Assembly (NCBI RefSeq): GCF_016306625.1
Contig: NZ_JACOII010000022.1
Coordinates: forward strand, 62,001 to 126,000
Reading direction: 5' to 3'
DNA: 64,000 nt
DNA from: Xenorhabdus lircayensis
Lineage (GTDB): Bacteria > Pseudomonadota > Gammaproteobacteria > Enterobacterales > Enterobacteriaceae
Every line of letters starts with the position of its first letter. The first letter of the stretch is position 1. A program made the translations under genes and the position numbers. The notes under the pieces are model-generated. The model worked only from the letters and a program-made list of their open reading frames with translations, did not search any database and was not told where the DNA came from. Of this stretch, positions 46,769-54,627 are shown piece by piece.

Positions 46769-48175
46769 TTATTTTTCCACTTTAATTTTTGCTGATTTAC
46801 AGGCAGTCAAGAATGCCAATATTGGCGCAATGGCAAAGAGTAAAAATAACCAATGGGAAGAAGAAGAAGCTCCTGCTACTCCACCGGGTTGATAAAATCC
46901 AAATAGATTGACGATCATGCCACCCAATGCAGAACCAAATGCGGTGGCAAATAGCTGAACGGTGGTAATGGATGAACCGGCGATGTTTTTATCAGCATCA
47001 CTGGAAACCTGTAAAATGCGGGTCAAAAGATGAGGCCAGCCAAAACCTACCCCAAAACCAAACAATCCCAATCCAAAAATGATCGGCAACATTATCTGCC
47101 ATTCTCCTACCGATTGAGATGGCAACATCACAAGCAACAACAACATGCCAATCAACATGAAAACAGGGCCGCCCACAATCGCAAATCGCATTTTCGCACC
47201 TTGCCAGCTGGCACTGAGCATTTCTCCTATCGTCCAACCAAGCGCTGCAATAGCAACTATATAACCAGAAGCCAAAGGAGATTGCCCATGCAGAACTTGC
47301 AGAAAATAGGGAACAAAAACGTCACCCGACAAACCAATCACCAATAGCGAAATGGTGGTGAATAAAATCAGATGGGGGGAACGCAAACTCAGGGCATTTT
47401 CAGGCAATAATCTCGCCGAAGTACGGCGTTCATAGATGACCAATAAGGATACCAATATCACAGACGCAACAATGCCGATAATATTGCCCCGAAAATCTTG
47501 TGACAAGCTTCCCGAGGAAACCGCTAGCACCGCGGCCGACAGCAGAAGCAATTGCACTATCGGCAGTGCCGTTTTGGTTTTATTCTGTACCTGCTTTTTG
47601 GGCAAAATCAGGTAGGTGAATAAGGCATACAGCAAAATGGTGGGCAGCATAATGCCAAACGCATAACGCCATGCGTTCATTTCGGCAAAAATACCGCCAA
47701 TAGCTGGCCCGATTAAGGTTGCCACGCCCCACACACCCGAAATCAGCGCCATGGCTCGGGTCCAGAGTGATTGTTCAAACACCAAATTAATCATTGAGTA
47801 GGAAAGTGCAAACAACAATCCACCACCCAATCCCTGAATGGTTCTTCCAATCAGCATCATTTCCATCGTAGGTGCAAGGGTACAAAATAGACTACCAGTG
47901 AAAAACACTAACGCCGCCGCCAAATAAGCATTTCTCGCACCCGACACACTCAGTAATCTCGCAGAAAGGATGGAGCCAATAATCGATGCCACGACGAACA
48001 ATGTCGTATTCCAAGCATAGAGATTCAATCCCCCTATATCGTTTACGACAGAAGGCAAAATCGTAATCGCAATTAAGGTATTGATTGCCATCAATCCCAC
48101 ACCCAATGAAAGTGCTATCGCACTCGGCGCATTTTTGCTGGAAAACAGATCTCTCCAGCGGCCTTCCTCAGTCAT
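46769..48175 (-). CDS. MFS multidrug-type transporter
   Basis: The protein has about 468 residues from ATG 48175 (MTEEGRWRDLFSSKN) and about 14 hydrophobic segments, as in DHA2-type proton-driven exporters. Motif-like stretches are ARLLSVSGARNAYLAAALVF, LIGRTIQGLGGGLLFALSYS and GVWGVATLIGPAIGGIFAEM, the last resembling motif C of antiporters. The substrate is unknown. It is divergent from the Cys-rich regulator at 48276 across a 100-bp space with a palindromic operator candidate, so it is probably that regulator's target. Confidence 0.85.
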   Translation of the reverse strand: MTEEGRWRDLFSSKNAPSAIALSLGVGLMAINTLIAITILPSVVNDIGGLNLYAWNTTLFVVASIIGSILSARLLSVSGARNAYLAAALVFFTGSLFCTLAPTMEMMLIGRTIQGLGGGLLFALSYSMINLVFEQSLWTRAMALISGVWGVATLIGPAIGGIFAEMNAWRYAFGIMLPTILLYALFTYLILPKKQVQNKTKTALPIVQLLLLSAAVLAVSSGSLSQDFRGNIIGIVASVILVSLLVIYERRTSARLLPENALSLRSPHLILFTTISLLVIGLSGDVFVPYFLQVLHGQSPLASGYIVAIAALGWTIGEMLSASWQGAKMRFAIVGGPVFMLIGMLLLLVMLPSQSVGEWQIMLPIIFGLGLFGFGVGFGWPHLLTRILQVSSDADKNIAGSSITTVQLFATAFGSALGGMIVNLFGFYQPGGVAGASSSSHWLFLLFAIAPILAFLTACKSAKIKVEK

Positions 48176-48221
48176 TATCATGATTGTTGTCCTGAACACA
48201 GGTTGAGTTGTGAAAAATCTT

Positions 48222-48262
48222 ACGCTAAATTAAACAAGATAAATCTTGGAATAAATTAGCGT
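48222..48262. promoter_or_regulatory. Nested palindromic operator between the MFS gene and its regulator
   Basis: An inner palindrome CAAGAT-AA-ATCTTG (48235-48248) sits almost exactly centred within outer arms ACGCTAA (48222-48228) and TTAGCGT (48256-48262). The block lies between the divergent starts, 13 bp from the regulator ATG. Such concentric dyads are typical of dimeric or tetrameric winged-helix repressors that control both directions. Confidence 0.65.
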
Positions 48263-48275
48263 CGGGGTCAACAAT

Positions 48276-48932
48276 ATGTCAAGCATTGACTTGGGAAATA
48301 ACTTAATCGAGGGGCAAACAGTGAGTGAGAAGTTGCTAATGCTTCTAAAAACTCAAGGTGCCTTACAAGCCACTGATGCCGGCAGATTATTGGGAACAAC
48401 TGGAGAAGCGGCCCGTCAACAATTTGTGAAACTGGCTAAAGATGGATTGGTTGAGGCGAAATCAGAAGCAAAGGGAGTTGGTCGCCCTATTCAACTTTGG
48501 CATCTCACTGAGAAAGGCCATGCCCGATTTCCTGATACCCATGCAGAGCTAACAGCGCAGTTGATCACGATTATTCGCAGTCAATTGGGCGAAACAGCCA
48601 TGGATTTGATTATCAACACCCGCGAAAAAGAGGCTTTTTCCAGCTATAAAAAGGTGATGGAAGGCGCGGCAGGGTTACAGGAGAAAGTTGAACGACTGGT
48701 CGCCATTCGCTGCCGAGAAGGTTATATGGCTCACTATTCTGTTGAGGAAAACGGGGCTATTCTGTTTTTTGAAAACCATTGTCCAATCTGTGCCGCAGCT
48801 AAAATATGTCAGGGGTTTTGTCGAACAGAGCTGAAACTATTTCAGGAAACTCTGCAAGCTGATGTGAAAAGAATCGAATATATACTAAGTGGTCACCGAC
48901 GCTGTGCCTATCGAATCACACCATTGACATGA
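48276..48932 (+). CDS. SufR-like winged-helix transcriptional regulator with cysteine cluster
   Basis: The 218-residue protein has an N-terminal winged helix (SEKLLMLLKTQGALQATDAG, then RLLGTTGEAARQQFVKLAK and GVGRPIQLWHLTEKGHARF) of the ArsR/DeoR-like kind. A C-terminal domain contains HCPICAAAKICQGFCRTEL, with four cysteines arranged as in the Fe-S-binding repressor SufR, plus a late RRCAYRI. An Fe-S or redox signal is therefore likely to control DNA binding. It faces the MFS gene across the operator candidate and is followed by a strong terminator. Confidence 0.78.
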   Translation: MSSIDLGNNLIEGQTVSEKLLMLLKTQGALQATDAGRLLGTTGEAARQQFVKLAKDGLVEAKSEAKGVGRPIQLWHLTEKGHARFPDTHAELTAQLITIIRSQLGETAMDLIINTREKEAFSSYKKVMEGAAGLQEKVERLVAIRCREGYMAHYSVEENGAILFFENHCPICAAAKICQGFCRTELKLFQETLQADVKRIEYILSGHRRCAYRITPLT

Positions 48933-48938
48933 CACACG

Positions 48939-48974
48939 AAAAAACCTACGCAATATCAGTTGAGTAGGTTTTTT
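48939..48974. terminator. Bidirectional terminator between regulator and PfkB kinase
   Basis: AAAAAACCTAC (48939-48949) is complementary to GTAGGTTTTTT (48964-48974), with additional CAA/TTG pairs in the loop. It ends both the regulator and the convergent kinase transcript. Confidence 0.85.
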
Positions 48975-48995
48975 ATTTGTCAATTTTTAGATGAT

Positions 48996-49919
48996 TTAGT
49001 CAAAGATAAAATTTGCCAGTTCATCCTTGGTCGGCGCACCGTTGGCACCAGGGCGACTGACAACTACGGCCGCAACGCGATTACCCAAATCGACAGCATC
49101 CCGTAACGACATACCGTGAGATAATCCCGCCAGCATTCCGCCACAATGTGCATCGCCGGTGCCAATCCTATCCTCAACCTTAACCTTATAAGCAGGTACA
49201 TATTCAGGCTTTTGATTTGGCTGACATATCCATGCTCCCTCTGCGCCTACACGAGCAATAATCGTGAAGCCATGCTCATTGGCATAGAGGCTTGCCTGTG
49301 TCATTGAATCGCCAACACCACACAGTAAGGCTATCTCATCTTTGTTTAAGCTGAGTATCGTTCTGTCCGCAGGCAGTGCTTGAATAAATTCAGGATCTAT
49401 ATCAACCAGACGAGGGCCAAAATCTAATACCAAGGTTAACCCGGTAGGGGAGGCCAGCAACCATTCGCGCAAATCGCCAGCTTTTGAGTTCGCCAATTCA
49501 TAGCCGCTGGAATAGAGATATCCCTGTTCTGGGCATGGGATAGTTGCCAGTACATCCGTACTCCAAGCATCGTCACAACCGGGGATGGAAACATAAATGC
49601 GTTTTCCATCAGGCTTCATCATGGCAAAACACCAGCTATTGTCTTTTGTCGGATGACGCAATGTCACCCTTAACCCTAGGTTTTCCATTTCTGTTGCAAC
49701 ACATTCTCCCCAAGTACCATTACCAACAAATATGCCATTGATAATCGGGGCTTGAAGACGGCTCAGTGCACGCGCAACATTGAAAGCACAGCCACCGACT
49801 TGCCGATCAATTTCCTCAGCTTCCCAATATTCACCATCATGAGGTAATTCGGGCAACCTGAGAACAATATCTCCTGTCGCCGATCCCACAACAACTACTG
49901 GGAGTAAAGTATCCTTCAT
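48996..49919 (-). CDS. PfkB family sugar/nucleoside kinase (YegV-like)
   Basis: The 307-residue ribokinase-like protein has the N-terminal VVVVGSATGDIVLRLPELPH and the substrate loop GGCAFNVARALSRL. It also has the anion-hole motif DRIGTGDAHCGGMLAGLSHG with the catalytic Asp in GTGDAHCG. Sequence trends (NSWCFAMMKPDGKRIYVSIP, SLNKDEIALLCG) resemble E. coli YegV. It overlaps the NCS1 permease gene by 4 bp (ATGA), so the pair probably imports and phosphorylates a nucleoside or related compound. E. coli's yeg cluster also has an ADP-ribosylglycohydrolase gene, absent here. Confidence 0.82.
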   Translation of the reverse strand: MKDTLLPVVVVGSATGDIVLRLPELPHDGEYWEAEEIDRQVGGCAFNVARALSRLQAPIINGIFVGNGTWGECVATEMENLGLRVTLRHPTKDNSWCFAMMKPDGKRIYVSIPGCDDAWSTDVLATIPCPEQGYLYSSGYELANSKAGDLREWLLASPTGLTLVLDFGPRLVDIDPEFIQALPADRTILSLNKDEIALLCGVGDSMTQASLYANEHGFTIIARVGAEGAWICQPNQKPEYVPAYKVKVEDRIGTGDAHCGGMLAGLSHGMSLRDAVDLGNRVAAVVVSRPGANGAPTKDELANFIFD

Positions 49920-51328
49920 CTTTTACACCTACTCAGCATCAAATACAGACCATAACAAATAAAACTGACGAAAAATGACAGGAATAGCCCAAGACTGGAA
50001 TTCGCAAAAATCCCAACTGCCCACGGGCCACTGATGAAATCATTTTGCGTCACCAGAAAACCAGCCAATGCTCCCAGTAGCCAACACAATATGGGAACCC
50101 ATTTAATGCCGCCATTTGGGCCAATATAATTAAACAGCTTATCCGTACAATAACCCTGCTTACGGCGGATCACGATATAATCAAGTAAGAATACCGCCTC
50201 CCACGATGCCAAAAATACGCCGCAAAATATCAGGAATGCGACAAATGGCCCCATGAAGTCACCAGTAACAAAAAGGGTGTAGACCGCGATAGTCAGAACA
50301 ATAATGGAATCAATGGTGACAGCATGGACTCGCTTAACTTTTACTCCCAATGTCAACAAGTTCAAGCTGGCAGAATAGAGGCTCATGACTGCCATTATGA
50401 CTATGCCTGCGATTGCCGTCATCAAGTAAGGGATCACCATCCAGTCCGGCAAGATAGAACCAATATGGGCAATAGGGTTCTCTGATTTGGAAAGGTCAGG
50501 TAATTGAGCGGAGAGTAAGATCCCCGCAAACAATAACAATACCAAAGGGATCATTCCGCCCGCAGTGACTGCCGTGAAAATTTTTGCTTTAGAAGAATTT
50601 TCGTTCTGAAAACGGCTATAATCAGCGCTCGTGGCCGCCCACGCAATGCCACTCCCAGCAGCAACCACCGAGACGGCTGGCAGGAACCCCGTTAACCAAC
50701 TGCCTGATGGCATGGCCAATACCACATTCCATTTTGTCGTGAGCAGAATATAGAACACTACAACCAGTGTCATGACGCCAAAAATGCGGATAACCCATCG
50801 CTGCATGGCGATGACCATCTCTTTTCCCAGTAACGTGACACCGATTGACAGCCCCGCAAATAATACCATGCTAACCACAGTCAAAATGGTGCTTTCACTG
50901 AGTCCGCAAGCCTGAAATAACGCGGAAAGTGTCAAAGTGCCGGTGACAATATTGATGGATTCCCATCCCATGGAGATGAACCAGAAAATCACCGTCGGCG
51001 CAATATTTCCCTTGATACCAAAAATAGTGCGGGAAAGGGTGAGAGTTGTGGTTCTGCCTAATTTGCCACTGAAACTGACATAGCCAACTAGCGCAAAGCT
51101 GGAGAGACCTATCAGTGCCGCGAGCACAGATTGCAGAAAAGAGAGTTTAAAGGAAACAATGATGGCACCGTAAACAATGCCGAGAATACCAATATTGGCG
51201 GCCGACCAGACCCAAAACAAATCCAGTGGTGTACCTGTGCGTTCTGAAGAAGGAACAATATCTATACCTGTGTGTTCTACCTTCCAGAACCGATGACTAT
51301 TTTGCTGTGTACCCATTATGTTTTCCAT
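49916..51328 (-). CDS. NCS1 family nucleobase/nucleoside permease
   Basis: The 470-residue inner-membrane protein has about twelve hydrophobic spans. SERTGTPLDLFWVWSAANIG near the N-terminus, GYVSFSGKLGRTTTLTLSRT and AGSGIAWAATSADYSRFQNE (with SADYSR as the conserved centre) are NCS1 (cytosine/purine, CodB-PurP like) features. The substrate is unknown. The kinase gene downstream overlaps its stop, and a GntR regulator is encoded divergently about 600 bp away. Confidence 0.85.
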   Translation of the reverse strand: MENIMGTQQNSHRFWKVEHTGIDIVPSSERTGTPLDLFWVWSAANIGILGIVYGAIIVSFKLSFLQSVLAALIGLSSFALVGYVSFSGKLGRTTTLTLSRTIFGIKGNIAPTVIFWFISMGWESINIVTGTLTLSALFQACGLSESTILTVVSMVLFAGLSIGVTLLGKEMVIAMQRWVIRIFGVMTLVVVFYILLTTKWNVVLAMPSGSWLTGFLPAVSVVAAGSGIAWAATSADYSRFQNENSSKAKIFTAVTAGGMIPLVLLLFAGILLSAQLPDLSKSENPIAHIGSILPDWMVIPYLMTAIAGIVIMAVMSLYSASLNLLTLGVKVKRVHAVTIDSIIVLTIAVYTLFVTGDFMGPFVAFLIFCGVFLASWEAVFLLDYIVIRRKQGYCTDKLFNYIGPNGGIKWVPILCWLLGALAGFLVTQNDFISGPWAVGIFANSSLGLFLSFFVSFICYGLYLMLSRCKR

Positions 51329-51663
51329 CACTGAAAAACCCTATCTGAGTTGATTTCACTAACTTATATCATTACCTCAGCAGGGAATATGAAGATACCG
51401 GATAGTGTCCTGAAAAAGGGCTCTGATCATGGCCTCAATGGTTCTCTTTCCCTAGGTTGGCGCAAAGATTCACACACATTACCGGAGTACCATAAAAAAT
51501 GACGCCATGACCAGAGCACAACGTTCCGACTTGATTAGCCCATGATAAAGCTAATTAAGCCTCTGTTTTCTTCAAACACAGCATGGCGACAGGACGTTCC
51601 ACCACGCCACTTTAGGGCCGATGTTATACATTGGCCCTAAGATTGAAGAACACATAACGTTTC

Positions 51664-51724
51664 TATACCCGCCATCTTTCGAGCTACAGCTTGATTGGAT
51701 GTAACTCGAAACATATTGGGTATA
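51664..51724. repeat. Complete palindromic dispersed repeat
   Basis: TATACCC (51664-51670) and GGGTATA (51718-51724) form the ends of an imperfect palindrome, with inner TTTCGAG..TACA and TGTA..CTCGAAA arms. Comparable palindromes are scattered through Xenorhabdus and Photorhabdus intergenic regions (family knowledge). A half copy occurs at 46676. The rest of the 51332-51935 interval holds no gene; it must contain the divergent promoters of the permease operon and the GntR gene, but no clear -35/-10 pair was singled out. Confidence 0.65.
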
Positions 51725-51935
51725 TATCTCCTGCAAATAGATCAGGTAGCTCCAGAAAGGGACTTTCCTAACTCCCGATTTCTTATATAAGCAAGACTTA
51801 TACTTTAACTAGCCATTAAGGCCAATGAAAGTCCAATTTTGTCATTCTGTGATGCCAATCTAATTCCAATACACTCTATACCTTGCTGTGCGGGCTACTG
51901 TAAACTTATGCCATCAAATAACTGGGGTTAAAAAA

Positions 51936-52709
51936 ATGCTGAATCACTTTGTTAACTGGGTACGCGAACAACTTGAAAAGAAAAGCAACAGCCCTCGTTA
52001 TATACAACTGCAAAAGACCATTGAAATGGCGATTGAAAAGCAGTTATTGAATGTAGATGAATTTTTACCGCCGGAACGACGATTAGCTGAACGGCTCAAT
52101 ATATCTCGAGTAACAGTCAGTAAGGCAATGAAACTTCTGGAAGAAAAAGGGGTGATCATCCGCCAGCAAGGGATTGGTACTCAGGTTGCCAAACCGGATA
52201 GCTCTTCACTCAATCAAGCTGTTGGTTTTACCTCCCAGATCATTAAAGAGGGCGGAACGGTATCCAATTATTGGTTATCGAGAAATATCATTCCTGCGCC
52301 GGAAGAAATAGCGAAAAAATTATCGATTAACGCGGGTGAGTACATCGCAGAACTACGCCGTATTCGCCTTGCTAACGGCACTCCGGTTTCCCTTGAGAAT
52401 ACCTATATTCCCCAGACCTATCTGCCTCATCCTGAATTGCTGGAAGGGTCTCTGTATGCTCATTGGGAGGAGAAAAACATTCATCTCACCAACGTGAATC
52501 ACAAAATCAAAGCCATTTCCTGCCATGCTGAACTTGCCGTATTGCTCAATATCGCTGAAAACTCGCCACTGCTGCAAATTCACCAAATAAGCCTGAATAG
52601 CCAAAACGATATCATTGAGTTCAGTGAAATTTTGTGTCGTGGTGATATTTATGGGCTGGATTTCAATTCTCCCCAAAATATCGACATAAATTATAAATCA
52701 CAAAAATAA
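51936..52709 (+). CDS. GntR family transcriptional regulator, HutC/YegW subfamily
   Basis: From ATG 51936 the protein has 257 residues, with GGGG about 8 nt upstream; the frame is open from 51888. It has the GntR winged helix (PRYIQLQKTIEMAIEKQL, LPPERRLAERLNISRVTVSK, LEEKGVIIRQQGIGTQV) and a UTRA effector domain (YIAELRRIRLANGTPVSLEN, LLQIHQISLNSQNDIIEFSE). HutC-type regulators of this kind usually control a neighbouring sugar or nucleoside uptake operon, here the divergent permease-kinase pair. Confidence 0.88.
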   Translation: MLNHFVNWVREQLEKKSNSPRYIQLQKTIEMAIEKQLLNVDEFLPPERRLAERLNISRVTVSKAMKLLEEKGVIIRQQGIGTQVAKPDSSSLNQAVGFTSQIIKEGGTVSNYWLSRNIIPAPEEIAKKLSINAGEYIAELRRIRLANGTPVSLENTYIPQTYLPHPELLEGSLYAHWEEKNIHLTNVNHKIKAISCHAELAVLLNIAENSPLLQIHQISLNSQNDIIEFSEILCRGDIYGLDFNSPQNIDINYKSQK

Positions 52710-52761
52710 TTAATAAATCTGACGACTAGCGACCATATCGTAGCGATATATCTCTAACCCC

Positions 52762-52794
52762 CCCTTCTGTCAGCGATGCTGGCTGACAGAAGGG
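52762..52794. terminator. Long perfect hairpin between convergent GntR and sulfatase genes
   Basis: CCCTTCTGTCAGC (52762-52774) and GCTGACAGAAGGG (52782-52794) give a perfect 13-bp stem with a 7-nt loop. It sits between convergent stops. No T run flanks it, so it may act in RNA stabilisation or as a Rho-independent terminator of modest strength. Confidence 0.55.
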
Positions 52795-52821
52795 AGATAG
52801 TGAAGAGTCGCAGTAAAAAAG

Positions 52822-54471
52822 TTATTCCTTACCTGCCGCATCCAATTGCTGGTAAATATAGTGCTTATAGCTCTCTACCAGTGCGTTGTCCTGACAATCA
52901 TTCAAGGCACCATCACACAAATGACGCATGGCCATGTTGGCCTGATAAAACGGTGGGGCTATCAAACGGGCACGTTCCAGAACTATTCCGCCGAGGAAAG
53001 AGATATCTGTCAACTTGCCCGTTGTGATTGAAGCGCCCTGTTTCAGGTTATCTCGCAGGGTAAATTGGGTCAGATGAGCGGGATCAGGTAGCGAAGAGTT
53101 ATAGTGCTCAAAATGGATACTCGGTTGATGATCACCAAAATGGAGAAAAACGGTAGGTTTATCGCGCTTGGCAACGAATTCACTGAAATCCTTGATAGCA
53201 GGATCAGAAGCCGTGATTTTTTCCATGTAATGACTGAACTTACCAACCACTGTTGGATGGTCAACTTTACCGCTCAAACCATAGTCGTCATGGTGGCTCT
53301 CTTCATAAGGGCCATGTTCATACATTGTCAGGGAGAAAACAAAAATCGGCTTGTCTGTTTCCTTAGCCAGAATGGTTTTCACGTAAGACAACATATCCTG
53401 TGTCGAAATCGTCCATAGATTTTCATTCATGCTGGCTGGATAGCCCAGATCCTGCGGCTGGATAATCCGGTCAACACCTAATGTCTTGTAAGCATGCCCC
53501 GCATGATAGGCCGATTTATTAAATGGCGTCAGTACTACAGTGTAATAACCATTGTCTTTCATCGCACGGAACAGGCTGTTTTGCAGATGATCAACGACAG
53601 AGTAAAACACCGCATTTTTGCGTGAGCCGAAATCATCCGTATTCAATCCCGTCAAAACAGAGAATTCAGATAGCCATGTTCCACCACCAAAAGTTTGTAC
53701 CCTGAGCGGGCTCTGGGCGATGACATCGGCATCACGCTGGAACATATAAAGATCCGGCAACTTAACATTAGCGGGTAATGAGTAAATATGGGGATTGACG
53801 GTGGATTCTTGCAATAATACAACCACATCGGGTTTCACGTCTGGCTGCGGTTCAGGCAAAGTCACTTTTTTCGTCTGTTGCAAGAAATAGTCAGCAGATG
53901 AACCAAATTTCGGGGGCTGATATTGCGCGCCCGCGCCTGACATCACCATATTGGTCATCGTCCCCCGCCCCTTCGGCAATTCATCCTGCCATTCAATGTG
54001 GTAGGCTTTGACCGTCAGATGAATACCCCAAACACTGGCAGCCATCAAAACAATACAGGCAAGTCGCCACTTGATCCCACGTGCAGAGGATGCGGCCCTC
54101 CAACTCAGTATCATGTTGAATATCAACCAGATAATCATCGCCACGACCGCGATGCCGGCCAGCCAATAATGGAGCAGGGTTTCCTGATTTGAGGGATCCA
54201 ACATGACATTCAAATCAGAAAACATCAGTTGATCTTTGTAGTAATGGACTTTTATCTGGTTGAGGAATTTGAGGATGATAAATAAGGTTCCGGTCAACAC
54301 CGCCGAAAATAGCCAGCGTGTTGAAACTAAAAACACCAGACCAAAGATGACACCAAATACGCCGACAGAAATCAGTGCAGGATAAATATCACCGCCCTTT
54401 TCAAACACCAATATCAAGGAAGCAACCAACAGCAATCCAAGATAAATCCTCGAGATTATCTTTTTCTTCAT
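52822..54471 (-). CDS. Membrane sulfatase/LTA-synthase-like phosphotransferase
   Basis: The 549-residue protein has about five N-terminal membrane spans (residues 8-160) and a large periplasmic alkaline-phosphatase-fold domain. Its catalytic strand DVVVLLQESTVNPHIY carries a metal-binding Glu. The nucleophile Thr is in FGGGTWLSEFSVLTG, and HFGDHQPSIHFEHY holds metal ligands. The family includes OpgB, phosphoethanolamine transferases and lipoteichoic acid synthases, which move phosphoglycerol or phosphoethanolamine onto envelope glycans. Which of these this protein does is unknown. It stands alone, convergent with the GntR gene. Confidence 0.82.
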   Translation of the reverse strand: MKKKIISRIYLGLLLVASLILVFEKGGDIYPALISVGVFGVIFGLVFLVSTRWLFSAVLTGTLFIILKFLNQIKVHYYKDQLMFSDLNVMLDPSNQETLLHYWLAGIAVVAMIIWLIFNMILSWRAASSARGIKWRLACIVLMAASVWGIHLTVKAYHIEWQDELPKGRGTMTNMVMSGAGAQYQPPKFGSSADYFLQQTKKVTLPEPQPDVKPDVVVLLQESTVNPHIYSLPANVKLPDLYMFQRDADVIAQSPLRVQTFGGGTWLSEFSVLTGLNTDDFGSRKNAVFYSVVDHLQNSLFRAMKDNGYYTVVLTPFNKSAYHAGHAYKTLGVDRIIQPQDLGYPASMNENLWTISTQDMLSYVKTILAKETDKPIFVFSLTMYEHGPYEESHHDDYGLSGKVDHPTVVGKFSHYMEKITASDPAIKDFSEFVAKRDKPTVFLHFGDHQPSIHFEHYNSSLPDPAHLTQFTLRDNLKQGASITTGKLTDISFLGGIVLERARLIAPPFYQANMAMRHLCDGALNDCQDNALVESYKHYIYQQLDAAGKE

Positions 54472-54627
54472 ACTTTATTGAATTCCACACATGAGTTCAG
54501 TTTGACACCGCAGGATGAAAATAGCATAGGTTGTCAAGTATACAGTAAAATAAAATGCAGCAAATTCGCTCAATGAAGACAGCGTGGATTCAAAGGAGTT
54601 CAACTACCATTATCCTAAAATCGGTGG

